A DNA stretch of 33,895 nt. Origin: Candidatus Nocardiopsis merdipullorum. GTDB taxonomy: Bacteria; Actinomycetota; Actinomycetes; Streptosporangiales; Streptosporangiaceae. The notes beneath the pieces were generated by a model. That model saw only the letters and a program-made list of their open reading frames with translations. It was not told where the DNA came from and did not search any database. Position numbers and translations under genes: made by a program. The stretch lies in the NCBI GenBank assembly GCA_019115445.1, contig DXDP01000469.1, forward strand, positions 1-33,895, read 5' to 3'. Below, piece after piece: positions 23,926 through 32,494 of the stretch (position 1 is its first letter; each line of letters opens with the position of its first letter).

Positions 23926-26057
23926 CAGGGCTCCAACATCTCGATGGAACCGTCGGAGCGCACGGTGGGCAGGTCCTCGTAGGGGTGTCCCCCGGGCAGC
24001 AAAGGCTCACCCTGTTCGGCGCCCTCGGCGTCCTCGGTGGAACTGATTCCGTATATGCCCTCGTAGATCTCACGTGTGATGGGAGCTGCTGCCTCGGCCC
24101 CGGTACCGGCCTGAGAGACCAGGACGGCCACGGCGAACTGCGGGTCATCGGCCGGGGCGTAGGAAGCAAACCACGAGGAGACCTGGCGTCCCTCTACGTC
24201 GGCACTACCGGTCTTGCCCGCCACCGACACCTGATCCTGTGGGAACCCGTCGAAGGCACCACGGCCGGTACCGGACTTGGTCACTTCCTCCAGCGCGTCC
24301 TGCAGGTAGGAGATGGTCTCGTCGCTCGCGGGCAACTCGCCCTTGACGGTCGGCTCGATCTCCTGCACCTCGGACCCGTCGGCGGAGACCATCGCACGTG
24401 CCACCCGTGGCTCGTAGAGCGTGCCACCGTTGGCGACGGCCGCGTAGGCGGCAGCCAGTTGCAGTGGGCTGACCAGGACGTCGCCCTGGCCGATCGAGAA
24501 GTTGACCGCCTCGTTGGCACGCCACTCGAAGCCCTCCACACAGTGCTCGTGGGCGAGCCGTTCGAGGTAGGCGGCCCGGGACGGATCGGTCTCGGCGACT
24601 TCTGGGTAACCCTGCTCGGCCCGTTCGCAGTTGACCTCCTGGGTCTCCTCCCAGAAGGAACGCTTCCACTCCCGGTCCGGGATGCGCCCACCGGTCTCGT
24701 AGGGCAGGTCGACCCCGGTCGGTGAACCAAAACCGAAACCTCGTGCGGTTTCGGCCATGAACTCGTCCGCATCACCGTCGGGGTGCAGGCCGCCGTCCTG
24801 CTTCCACATCTGATATCCGAAGTTGTAGAAGACGGTGTTGCAGGACTTGACGATCGCATCCTTCAGGGAAATGCTGCCCTGCCCCGCACCGCCGTAGTTC
24901 TCGTAGCTCTGTCCGGCCAGGCTCACCGACCCGGGACAGGAGTAGGTGTCGTGCAGGCCGTAACCGTTCTCGGCGGCGGCCACCATCGACGAGACCTTGA
25001 ACGTGGAGCCGGGCGGGTAGGTGCCCTGCACCGCACGGGAGAGCATGGGTTCACCCGCCTCCTCGCTGAGGATCTCGTCGAAGGTCTCCTGGTCGATACC
25101 GCCCTCCCAGATGGTGGGGTCGTAGGTCGGCACACTGGCCATGGCCACGACCCCGCCGGTGCGCACGTCCAGAACGACCGCGGCCCCCGAGTCTGCCTCG
25201 TACTTGGAGCGGGCGTTTTCCATACCGCGAGCCAGCGCCTCCTCCGCGACCTTCTGGACGTTCATGTCCAGGTGGGTGATCAGGTGTGCTCCCGGCTCGG
25301 GCAGCGTCTCGGAAATGACGTCCATGACTTCGCCGTGGTTGTTCACACCAAGGGTGCTCAGCCCGGAAGTACCACGTAGTTCCTTGTCGTAGACCGCCTC
25401 CAGACCGTCCCGGCCCACCTGGTCGACCCCGGTGAACTGGGTACGTAGCTCCTCACGCGACTCCAGCTCTTCTTGAGTGACCGGTTGGAGATAACCGAGG
25501 ATCTGTCCGGCCCGCTCCTCGTACGGGTATTCACGCATGGCCAGTGCCTGGGCGGTGATTCCGGGAAAGTCCTCGGAGCGTTCCATGATCTGCAGGGCGA
25601 CAGGGGCCTCGACGTCCTCGGCCAGGGTGACGGGCTGATAGGGCGACCCGGGCCAGCAGGGACGTTGGACATCGGGCCCACACAGGCGCATGCGCTGCTG
25701 GAGGTCTTCCAGTGGGATGTCGAGGAGCTCGGACAGATCGGTGAGGACCTGTTCTCCCCCGTCCTCCATGCCTTGGAGTTCGTGGTAGTCGGCCGACACC
25801 GTCAGTTCGGTCCTGTTGTTGACCATCGTCCGGCCCGCGGTGTCGAGGATCTGACCACGGGTGGCGGGCACGACGAGTTCTTGTCGGTGGTTGGCCACAG
25901 CAAGGTCACGGTAGTGGTCGGCCATCGGCACCTGCAGGTACCACAGGCGTACAGCCAGAACGGCAAAGAGCACCAGGACCAGGATCTGAGCCAGAATGAG
26001 CCCGGCCCGGCCCAGGCGGCGGCCGGGCAATGTGGGGTCGACCGGAGGTCGATGCAC
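23925..26057 (-). CDS. mrdA: Penicillin-binding protein 2 (class B transpeptidase)
   Basis: A 710-aa cell-wall transpeptidase anchored by one N-terminal membrane segment (about 18-38). The PBP dimerisation domain begins with VPATRGQILDTAGRTMVNN near 63-81. The transpeptidase domain has the catalytic Ser351 in STFK, the SCN motif at 405-407 and KTG at 615-617. Two Cys pairs lie in insertions (Cys126/Cys134 and Cys478/Cys506) and could form disulfides outside the cell. The acidic C-terminal tail (about 670-710) has no motif. The GTG start has GGAAGGA upstream and lies 3 bp after mreD. With RodA it forms the elongasome synthase. Confidence 0.95.
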   Translation of the reverse strand: MHRPPVDPTLPGRRLGRAGLILAQILVLVLFAVLAVRLWYLQVPMADHYRDLAVANHRQELVVPATRGQILDTAGRTMVNNRTELTVSADYHELQGMEDGGEQVLTDLSELLDIPLEDLQQRMRLCGPDVQRPCWPGSPYQPVTLAEDVEAPVALQIMERSEDFPGITAQALAMREYPYEERAGQILGYLQPVTQEELESREELRTQFTGVDQVGRDGLEAVYDKELRGTSGLSTLGVNNHGEVMDVISETLPEPGAHLITHLDMNVQKVAEEALARGMENARSKYEADSGAAVVLDVRTGGVVAMASVPTYDPTIWEGGIDQETFDEILSEEAGEPMLSRAVQGTYPPGSTFKVSSMVAAAENGYGLHDTYSCPGSVSLAGQSYENYGGAGQGSISLKDAIVKSCNTVFYNFGYQMWKQDGGLHPDGDADEFMAETARGFGFGSPTGVDLPYETGGRIPDREWKRSFWEETQEVNCERAEQGYPEVAETDPSRAAYLERLAHEHCVEGFEWRANEAVNFSIGQGDVLVSPLQLAAAYAAVANGGTLYEPRVARAMVSADGSEVQEIEPTVKGELPASDETISYLQDALEEVTKSGTGRGAFDGFPQDQVSVAGKTGSADVEGRQVSSWFASYAPADDPQFAVAVLVSQAGTGAEAAAPITREIYEGIYGISSTEDAEGAEQGEPLLPGGHPYEDLPTVRSDGSIEMLEP

Positions 26058-26060
26058 GGT

Positions 26061-26612
26061 TCACCATCCTTCCACTGAGGTCGGTCCTTGAACGGTCGTG
26101 AACTCGCTGTCGGTCAGGTGTTCACGCAACCGCAGGATCGGCAGAGTCACCAAGGGTGTGATCAGCGCAGTGACCAGGGTGCTGGTACCGACGGTGTACG
26201 CAGCCTCGGTGAGCTCCACCCTCGGATCTCCCATCACGAAACCGATGGCCGCGTATCCCAGGCCGACAGCCAGGGTGGTCACGGCCGTGACACCCAGTGC
26301 CGTCGGAAAAGAGATCCGCCCTCCGGTCGCTCCGGTGTTGCGGTACAGCAGAGCCACCAGATAGGCCGCCAGACACAACACGAGCGTGTACCGGCCCACA
26401 GGGTGCTCTGCCGGTGGCATGACGTCGATGGCCAACCCTGCCGCGAACCCGGTCCCGGCGGCCGCTGCGGGACTCGTGGTCAGGGCGACCGCAACCACAG
26501 TTGCCACTACCAGGTCGGGGCCCGCGTTCCAGTCGAAAGGCAACCGGTTGATGACGGTGGCCTGTGCCAGGACAGCAACGGTGACCAGGACGAACGTGAT
26601 CGCGACCCTCAT
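26061..26612 (-). CDS. mreD: Rod shape-determining protein MreD
   Basis: A 183-aa, five- to six-span membrane protein of the elongasome, poorly conserved in sequence. The identity rests on size, hydrophobic profile (starting MRVAITFVLVTVAVLAQATVINRL and including DLVVATVVAVALTTSP) and its place between mreC and mrdA. Its ATG overlaps the mreC stop by four bases. A C-terminal hydrophilic tail of about 25 residues lies in the cytoplasm. Confidence 0.92.
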   Translation of the reverse strand: MRVAITFVLVTVAVLAQATVINRLPFDWNAGPDLVVATVVAVALTTSPAAAAGTGFAAGLAIDVMPPAEHPVGRYTLVLCLAAYLVALLYRNTGATGGRISFPTALGVTAVTTLAVGLGYAAIGFVMGDPRVELTEAAYTVGTSTLVTALITPLVTLPILRLREHLTDSEFTTVQGPTSVEGW

Positions 26613-27511
26613 CGGTCGTCCTCCTCTGGATCGGGATCGTTCGGGAGTACGGAGTCACGTGGGTCCTCGGCCGGGCCTGCGACGACCACCCCCACCAGGT
26701 CCAGGGAAGCGAAGTCCACGTCCGGGGTGATGCTGGCTGTTCGGCTGAGTGCGCCCGGTGAGACCTGCACCTCCTCGACGGAGCCGATCGGCACTCCTGG
26801 CACGAACGGAGCCCCTTCGTGTGAGCCGAGGGTGACCACCCGGTCCCCGGGCTCGACCGGGACATCCATGTCGAACAGTTCGTAGGTCATCTCCGCCTCG
26901 GGGCCACCCGGGAGCGCACCGCCGTTGACCACCCCGATCTTGCGGGTGGATTCCAGGCGTGCCCCGACCGCGGAAGTTCCGTCGGTGGCGAGCAGGACCG
27001 TGGAGGTCCGTGGCCCGGCATCGACGACCCGCCCGACCAACCCCTCACCGTTGACCACGGTCATGTCCGAGGTCACGCCGGAGTCGGAGCCCACGTCCAA
27101 GGTGACGGTGTGCGCATACCCCTGGGAGGTGACGCGTGTGACGGCCTGGGCGGGCACGACCTCGTAACCACCCAGGCCGGACAGGTGCAGCATGTCCTCG
27201 AGCTGATCGGCACGGCCCTGGTCCAAACGCGCGGCGTCGAGTTCGTTCTCCAGCTCGGCGTTGGCCTCTTCCAGCTCGGCGATACGCTCGGCCGACCCTG
27301 CCCCTTGGCGGATCCCTTCGTAAAGATCCACCGCAGGGCCCAGGGCCCAGGAGACACCCGCCGCGGCAGGGCTGAAGGCCAGTTCTCCGCCGGCCCTGGC
27401 CACCGAGGTGACCGGGTTGGTGCCGGGGCGGACATCCATGACCAGCAGCACCACCGTGACCGCCAGGAGCACGGCCAGGATCAACCGGGACTTCGAGGAG
27501 TCTCGGAACAT
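26609..27511 (-). CDS. mreC: Rod shape-determining protein MreC
   Basis: A protein of about 300 aa: a short cytoplasmic start, one membrane span (about 8-27), a coiled coil (RIAELEEANAELENELDAARLDQ) near 75-105, then the beta-barrel part (DSGVTSDMTVVNGEGLVGRVVD, GDRVVTLGS) on the outer side. It links MreB filaments to PBP2. I choose the ATG at 27511 (MFRDSSKSRLI), one base after the mreB stop; the track's TTG at 27535 overlaps mreB by 23 bases and adds eight unconserved residues. The acidic tail (DPDPEEDDR) is disordered. Confidence 0.94.
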   Translation of the reverse strand: MFRDSSKSRLILAVLLAVTVVLLVMDVRPGTNPVTSVARAGGELAFSPAAAGVSWALGPAVDLYEGIRQGAGSAERIAELEEANAELENELDAARLDQGRADQLEDMLHLSGLGGYEVVPAQAVTRVTSQGYAHTVTLDVGSDSGVTSDMTVVNGEGLVGRVVDAGPRTSTVLLATDGTSAVGARLESTRKIGVVNGGALPGGPEAEMTYELFDMDVPVEPGDRVVTLGSHEGAPFVPGVPIGSVEEVQVSPGALSRTASITPDVDFASLDLVGVVVAGPAEDPRDSVLPNDPDPEEDDR

Positions 27512-27512
27512 G

Positions 27513-28547
27513 TCAGCGCCGCCGTTCGGGGACAAGGACCTGGTTCAGACGTTCGTAGTTCTCCACACAGGTGCCCGATCCGACCACGACCGAGTCGAGT
27601 GCGTTCTCGGCCAGATGGATGGGCATCCCGGTCTCGTGGAGGAGCCGCTCGTCCAGGCCGCGCAGCAACGCGCCCCCTCCTGTGACGGCCACACCCCGGT
27701 CCATGATGTCTCCGGACAATTCGGGTGGACACTTGTCGAGGCTGGTACGGACCGCGTCGACGATGGCGATGATCGATTCCTCAAGGGCCAGACGCACGTC
27801 GGACTCCGACATGACGACGGTCTTGGGCAAGCCACTGACGAGGTCTCGGCCACGTACCTCGGCCTGCAGTTCTTTCTCACCGGTGGGGTGAGCCGCGCCG
27901 ACAGCCATCTTGAGCTGTTCGGCGGTGCGTCCCCCGATCATCATGGAGTACTCCTTCTTGACGAAGGACATGATGGCCAGGTCGAGTTCGTCACCGCCCA
28001 CACGGATGGATTGGGAGGTGACGATCCCTCCCATGGAGATGACGGCGACCTCGGTGGTGCCTCCGCCGATGTCCACCACCATGTTTCCGGTGGGTTCGTG
28101 GATCGGAAGTTCCGCGCCGATGGCTGCGGCCATGGGTTCTTCGATGATGTAGACCCGGCGCGCACCCGCCTGGTAGCCCGCTTCCTTGACCGCGCGGTGT
28201 TCGACCGAGGTGATACCGCTGGGTACGGCCACGATGATGCGTGGTTTGGCGAAGTGGCGTCGTCGGTGGATCTTCTGGATGAAGTAGCGGAGCATCCGCT
28301 CGGTGATCTCGAAGTCGGCGATGACGCCGTCCTTGAGTGGGCGGATGGCAGTGATGTTGGTCGGGGTGCGGCCGATCATCTGCTTGGCCTCGGTACCGAC
28401 CGCGACGATCTTGCCCGTTGACGTGTTGACCGCGACCACCGAGGGCTCGTTCAGCACGATGCCACGCCCACGCACGTACACGAGCGTGTTGGCTGTACCC
28501 AGGTCGACGGCCATGTCCCGGCCGAGAAAAGCAAGGTTGTTCGGCAT
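27513..28547 (-). CDS. mreB: Rod shape-determining protein MreB
   Basis: A 344-aa actin-like ATPase that organises lateral wall synthesis; in sporulating actinomycetes it mainly supports spore-wall formation. The motifs are intact: phosphate 1 AVDLGTANTLVYV, phosphate 2 VVDIGGGTTEVAVISMGG, adenosine VTGGGALLRGL, and EEPMAAAIGA. GAGGACG precedes the ATG. It is the first gene of the mreBCD-mrdA-rodA operon. The 160 bp upstream, after the ndk terminator, must hold the promoter. A GTAACG-N14-CGTTAC inverted repeat (28639-28664) and an AT-rich patch (28675-28688) lie there, but no canonical promoter is evident. Confidence 0.97.
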   Translation of the reverse strand: MPNNLAFLGRDMAVDLGTANTLVYVRGRGIVLNEPSVVAVNTSTGKIVAVGTEAKQMIGRTPTNITAIRPLKDGVIADFEITERMLRYFIQKIHRRRHFAKPRIIVAVPSGITSVEHRAVKEAGYQAGARRVYIIEEPMAAAIGAELPIHEPTGNMVVDIGGGTTEVAVISMGGIVTSQSIRVGGDELDLAIMSFVKKEYSMMIGGRTAEQLKMAVGAAHPTGEKELQAEVRGRDLVSGLPKTVVMSESDVRLALEESIIAIVDAVRTSLDKCPPELSGDIMDRGVAVTGGGALLRGLDERLLHETGMPIHLAENALDSVVVGSGTCVENYERLNQVLVPERRR

Positions 28548-28709
28548 GTAACGTCCTCAAGGCGCCGTGTCGGACGTGGTTGCGCAGGGCGACCATACGT
28601 AGTCGTTCCGGCACGATAGGTATCCAGTCCCCCGCATGGTAACGTTCGGCACTTGGATCGTTACGCAAACACACCGAATTATTGCTCAAAGCACCCCTGA
28701 GACGACAAA

Positions 28710-28751
28710 GCCCGGGTCAGGCCCTTGTGAGAAAGGAGTCCTGACCCGGGC
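28710..28751 (-). terminator. ndk terminator
   Basis: The 12-bp perfect arms GCCCGGGTCAGG/CCTGACCCGGGC, with an inner CCTT/AAGG pair, lie 11 bp after the ndk stop on the minus strand. The following bases on the minus strand are TTTGTC, a short U-run. Confidence 0.85.
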
Positions 28752-28762
28752 GTTTTACGGAC

Positions 28763-29167
28763 CTACAGGTCGGGGAAGAAGAGCTTGATCTCGCGCTCGG
28801 CGGAGTAGGTGGAGTCCGAGCCGTGCACGATGTTCTGCTGCACCTCCAGGGCGTAGTCGCCGCGGACGGTACCCGGGGTGGCGGCAACCGGATCGGTCGC
28901 ACCGGCCAGAGCACGGAAGGCCTCGATCACACGCTCGCCCTCGACCACCATGGCCACCAACGGACCACTGGTGATGAACTCGACCAGCGAATCGAAGAAC
29001 GGACGTGAGGCATGCTCCTCGTAGTGTGCCTTGGCCGTGTCGGGGTCGAGCGTGCGCATCTCCATCGCGGCTATCTGCAAGCCCTTGCGCTCGATGCGTG
29101 AGATGATCTCGCCGATGATGTTGCGGCGAACACCATCCGGCTTGATGAGAACAAGAGTGCGCTCCAC
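28763..29167 (-). CDS. ndk: Nucleoside diphosphate kinase
   Basis: A 134-aa enzyme that transfers the gamma phosphate between nucleoside triphosphates and diphosphates. The phosphorylated His115 lies in [16 protein letters not shown], the family signature. [18 protein letters not shown] at the start and [21 protein letters not shown] complete the fold. It starts with GTG, preceded by GAGGAG. The gene stands between DUF4233 and mreB and has its own terminator. Confidence 0.97.
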   Translation of the reverse strand: MERTLVLIKPDGVRRNIIGEIISRIERKGLQIAAMEMRTLDPDTAKAHYEEHASRPFFDSLVEFITSGPLVAMVVEGERVIEAFRALAGATDPVAATPGTVRGDYALEVQQNIVHGSDSTYSAEREIKLFFPDL

Positions 29168-29334
29168 GTGCGTGTCAACTCCTCACTGAGACTCCGCGTG
29201 GCGCATGTGGGGACTCACCCACGGTGCCGGCCGCACACGGAAAAAGGGATCGGGTGAAGGCGCGGGGAGCGGGCCACGGGGAAGGGGAGAAGACACCCCG
29301 TGGGTCGGACGCACACCCCGGACCTTGCGTCACA

Positions 29335-29715
29335 CTATCGCGTTTGGGGCGAGCCCGTGCCGGACGCGGACGCCTCCTGTGCGTGGACGGCGGCACTGTG
29401 GGCCGCTCGGGCCTCATCGACACGGCGGCCCATGACCACGCCTGTGACCCACAGGGACACGAAGACGACGGCGATGAGCAGCATCCCCGACACCCAGAAC
29501 GAGCTGAGCAGGAATGCCGCCTGTAGTACCCACCCCGCGTAGTGGGCCCAGGTGCGTTTCTGCAGACCCGACAGGACCAGGGCTGCAACGGCCATTCCAC
29601 CCCACAGGCCACCGGCAACGGCGATGCCCATGTCTTGCAGATTGGTGGCCACGGGGATGGCGAGGCCGATCACGATGGCCTCGAACACGAGGACGACGGC
29701 GCAGATGGTGCGCAC
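29335..29715 (-). CDS. DUF4233 family membrane protein
   Basis: A 126-aa protein with about four membrane spans (VRTICAVVLVFEAIVIGLAIPVA, then three more) and a short hydrophilic C-terminus. DUF4233 proteins regularly follow folC in actinobacteria; their function is unknown. The start is the GTG at 29715 with GAAGGGA upstream, 31 bp after the folC stop; the track's upstream Met would lie inside folC. The 167 bp between this gene and ndk contain no other gene. Confidence 0.85.
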   Translation of the reverse strand: MRTICAVVLVFEAIVIGLAIPVATNLQDMGIAVAGGLWGGMAVAALVLSGLQKRTWAHYAGWVLQAAFLLSSFWVSGMLLIAVVFVSLWVTGVVMGRRVDEARAAHSAAVHAQEASASGTGSPQTR

Positions 29716-29746
29716 GGCAGAGTTCCCTTCGTCAGTACGCCGGCTG

Positions 29747-31099
29747 CTATTTCCCGGCCCCGCGCAGCAGATGCACGGCATCACCGGAGGTGACCACCGA
29801 ACCGGTGATCAACACCCCCACACCGCCGAACTCTCCGTCTTCTTCGGCCAGGCCCACGGCCCGGTCGATGGCGTCGTCGAGTCGCGGTGCCGCGTGAACG
29901 CGGTCCTCACCGAAGATCTCCTGTGCCAGGTGGGTCAGCCGCGCGGGTTCCAATGAGCGCGGCGACGAGTTGCGGGTGACGACGATCTCGTCGAGCAATG
30001 GTTCGAGGGGCTCCAAAATCCCCTCCACGTCCTTGTCGGCCATGATCGCGACCACACCCACCAGTTTGGTGAAGGAGAAAGCCTCCCCCACGGCGGCGGC
30101 CGTGGCGATCATCCCGGCCGGGTTGTGTGCGGCGTCGGCGATGATGGTCGGGCTGGTCCGCACGACCTCCATGCGACCGGGCGCCTCGATGCCGGTCAGA
30201 GCTTCCCCCACGAGCTCCGGGGCCAGGGCCGGACCGCCCTCGGAACCGGCGGAGAAAGCTTCCACCGCCGCAACTGCGACAGCGGCGTTGCTCGCCTGGT
30301 GCTCACCGAACAGAGGCAGGAAGATGCCCTCGTAACCGGCGGTCAGCCCCTTGAGGTGGACCTGTTGACCACCGACCGCGATCTCCCGGAAGGTGACCCC
30401 GAATTCCAGGCCTTCCCGGGCCACGGTCGCCCCGATCTCGGCGGCCTGTTCCAGGAGCACCTCGGCCACCGGTACCTGCTGTTGGGCGAGTACCGCCACG
30501 GAGCCGGGCTTGATGACACCTGCCTTCTCCTCGGCGATGCCCCCCGGAGTGTCCGGAAGGTATTCGGTGTGGTCGATGGAGATGGGGGTGATCACCGCCA
30601 CGTCGGCGTCGACGACGTTGGTGGCGTCCCAGCGCCCACCCATACCGACCTCGACCACGGCCACGTCGACAGGTGTGTCGGCAAAGGCTGCATAAGCCAT
30701 CACGGTGAGGATCTCGAAGAACGACAAAGGTGTGTCGTTGATCTCGTCCGCCATGTCGATGAAGGGGCGGATGTCGTCGTGGACCTCGACGAACCTCTCC
30801 TCGGAGATCGGTTCACCGTCCACGACGATGCGTTCGCGTACGGTGCGCAGGTGCGGGCTGGTGTAGCGGCCCACCCGCAGGCCACGGGCGCGTACGAGCG
30901 CGTCGATCATGCGGGCGGTGGACGTCTTGCCGTTGGTGCCTGCCACGTGGATGACCCGGAAGGTGCGCTGCGGGTCACCCAGCAGGTCCAGCACCGTGCG
31001 TACCCGCTCCAAGGTCGGATCGATCTCGGACTCGGGAGCGCGGGACAGGATCTGCGCGCTCACCTCGGCGTAGCGCTCACCGGCGCCGGAGGTGCTCAA
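29747..31099 (-). CDS. folC: Folylpolyglutamate / dihydrofolate synthase
   Basis: A 450-aa Mur-ligase-type enzyme adding glutamate to folates (and to dihydropteroate in bifunctional forms). The P-loop GTNGKTST is at 54-61, then YTSPHLRTVRERI, the FFE motif (SFFEILTVMAY), EVGMGGRWDATN, the Mg-binding His in ISIDHTEYL, EEKAG with the carbamylated-type Lys, and DAAHNPAGM in the C-terminal domain. The assigned start is a TTG with weak ribosome-binding context; conserved sequence begins at RYAEV, so the exact start is uncertain. It is followed by DUF4233. The gene upstream is a divergent paralogue of the same fold. Confidence 0.95.
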   Translation of the reverse strand: MSTSGAGERYAEVSAQILSRAPESEIDPTLERVRTVLDLLGDPQRTFRVIHVAGTNGKTSTARMIDALVRARGLRVGRYTSPHLRTVRERIVVDGEPISEERFVEVHDDIRPFIDMADEINDTPLSFFEILTVMAYAAFADTPVDVAVVEVGMGGRWDATNVVDADVAVITPISIDHTEYLPDTPGGIAEEKAGVIKPGSVAVLAQQQVPVAEVLLEQAAEIGATVAREGLEFGVTFREIAVGGQQVHLKGLTAGYEGIFLPLFGEHQASNAAVAVAAVEAFSAGSEGGPALAPELVGEALTGIEAPGRMEVVRTSPTIIADAAHNPAGMIATAAAVGEAFSFTKLVGVVAIMADKDVEGILEPLEPLLDEIVVTRNSSPRSLEPARLTHLAQEIFGEDRVHAAPRLDDAIDRAVGLAEEDGEFGGVGVLITGSVVTSGDAVHLLRGAGK

Positions 31100-31173
31100 A
31101 GCTTTTCGAAGGTCTGGATGTACACGCGCGCCAGTGTACGCGCCTTCACGTGGACAACCGGTCCGGGTGAAGG

Positions 31174-31209
31174 ATTCGGGGACGCCCGTACGCGGACCAT
31201 ACTGGTCCC
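31174..31209 (+). promoter_or_regulatory. Leaderless promoter and overlapping palindrome of the FolC paralogue
   Basis: CATACT (31198-31203) ends seven bases before the ATG at 31210, as expected for a leaderless transcript; a weak TTCGGG lies 17 bases upstream of it. The -10 sits inside a perfect GGACCA-TAC-TGGTCC inverted repeat (31194-31208), which looks like an operator. No Shine-Dalgarno site is present. Confidence 0.45.
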
Positions 31210-32460
31210 ATGCCGAACCTTGACCCCTTTTTCACCGAATGGGCCACCCGGGCCCCGGGGCAGAGCCGCTCCCTGTCCCGGGCCGCCATGCTCCTACGTG
31301 CACTGGATCTGGAGCGGGAGCGTGTCCCGGTGCTCGGGGTCGTGGGGTCCAAGGGCAAGGGCACCACGGCCACCTTCGCGGCGGCGACGCTGGCGGCAGC
31401 CGGACTGCGTACCGTCCTGGTGACGGGGCCGAGCTTTCGGTCCTACCGCGAGCGGGTCCGCGTGGACGGCATGTCCGTGACCGACACCGAACTCCACTTC
31501 CTGGGGGAGGCGCTCGAAACCGCCCGTCGTACACTGCCCACGGTCGAGGAGTCCGGCGGCTACCTGGCACCGAGCGGCCTCTTCCTGATCGCGGGCCTGC
31601 TGCACGCCCGTTCCATCGGCGCCAACGTGTGCGTTCTGGAAGCAGGCATGGGTGGCCACCGCGACGAACTGCGTCTTGTCGGACCCGAGGCGGTCGCCCT
31701 GGGGCCGGTCTTCGGCGAACATCTTGGGGTGCTGGGAAAGACCGTGCCCGAGATCGCCCGGGAGAAGACCCTCGTGGCCGGGAAGCGCACTCGGGCTCTG
31801 GTGAGCCTGCCGCAGAAGGCGCAGGTCACACCGGTGGTGGCCCAGACCTTGGCCGAAGCCACAGGTGGTCGGGTGTCGCCGGAGATCGTCGACCCGGATG
31901 TGGAGGGGACAGAACCTCCGGTGTGGTTGCGCCCGGCGGGGCTGTCGGCCGCCTCGGGCGTGTTGGGTACGGCCGCCGCGAACCGGATGTCGAGAACACT
32001 GGGGCAGCCACGACCCGCACCGGAACGTCTGCGTTCGGTGTTGACCGGCGTGCGCCTGCCCGCCCGGCTGTCCCGGCATCACGTGCCCGGTACTTCGACC
32101 GAGGTCGTGGTGGACTCGGCCATCGACCGCGTGGGCATCACCGCGGCCCTCACACACGTCCGTGATCTTTGGCCCGGTGTGGACCATGTACTGCTGTGCC
32201 TGCCCGACCACAAGGACGTGTCCGGCGCCGTGGCGGCCCTGGAAGGGATCCCGGTGACCATGGTGCGCCTGCCCGAAACACACCTGCGCTTCGCGTACGG
32301 TCTCCCCGGACATTGGGGACACACCGACGTGGACGACCTCTCCCCCGCCTCCGTCACCGCATTGGGCGAGCGTGTACTGGCCCTGGGCACCGTGTACTTC
32401 ACCGGCAGGATGCTGGAGCTCCTCGACGCCCCCACGGACAGGTTGTTCGACCCGAGCTGA
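31210..32460 (+). CDS. FolC-like Mur ligase paralogue, function unknown
   Basis: A 416-aa protein aligning with FolC along its length. Kept: the P-loop GSKGKGTT (46-53), RERVRVDG, EAGMGG (144-149), the His171 and Lys186 equivalents (GEHLGVLGKTVPEIAREK). Changed: SPH is GPS, the FFE motif is absent, WDATN becomes HRDELR, and DAAHNP is DSAIDR (302-307). Nucleotide and metal machinery thus seems intact while folate- and glutamate-side motifs are not, suggesting ATP-dependent amide ligation on another substrate. It is divergent from folC (110 bp) and convergent with clpX (34 bp). A degenerate paralogue is the alternative, but the frame is full-length and codon use is normal. Confidence 0.8.
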   Translation: MPNLDPFFTEWATRAPGQSRSLSRAAMLLRALDLERERVPVLGVVGSKGKGTTATFAAATLAAAGLRTVLVTGPSFRSYRERVRVDGMSVTDTELHFLGEALETARRTLPTVEESGGYLAPSGLFLIAGLLHARSIGANVCVLEAGMGGHRDELRLVGPEAVALGPVFGEHLGVLGKTVPEIAREKTLVAGKRTRALVSLPQKAQVTPVVAQTLAEATGGRVSPEIVDPDVEGTEPPVWLRPAGLSAASGVLGTAAANRMSRTLGQPRPAPERLRSVLTGVRLPARLSRHHVPGTSTEVVVDSAIDRVGITAALTHVRDLWPGVDHVLLCLPDHKDVSGAVAALEGIPVTMVRLPETHLRFAYGLPGHWGHTDVDDLSPASVTALGERVLALGTVYFTGRMLELLDAPTDRLFDPS

Positions 32461-32494
32461 GCGGCACGAGCCCGAAATGATGCAAAAACACGAC

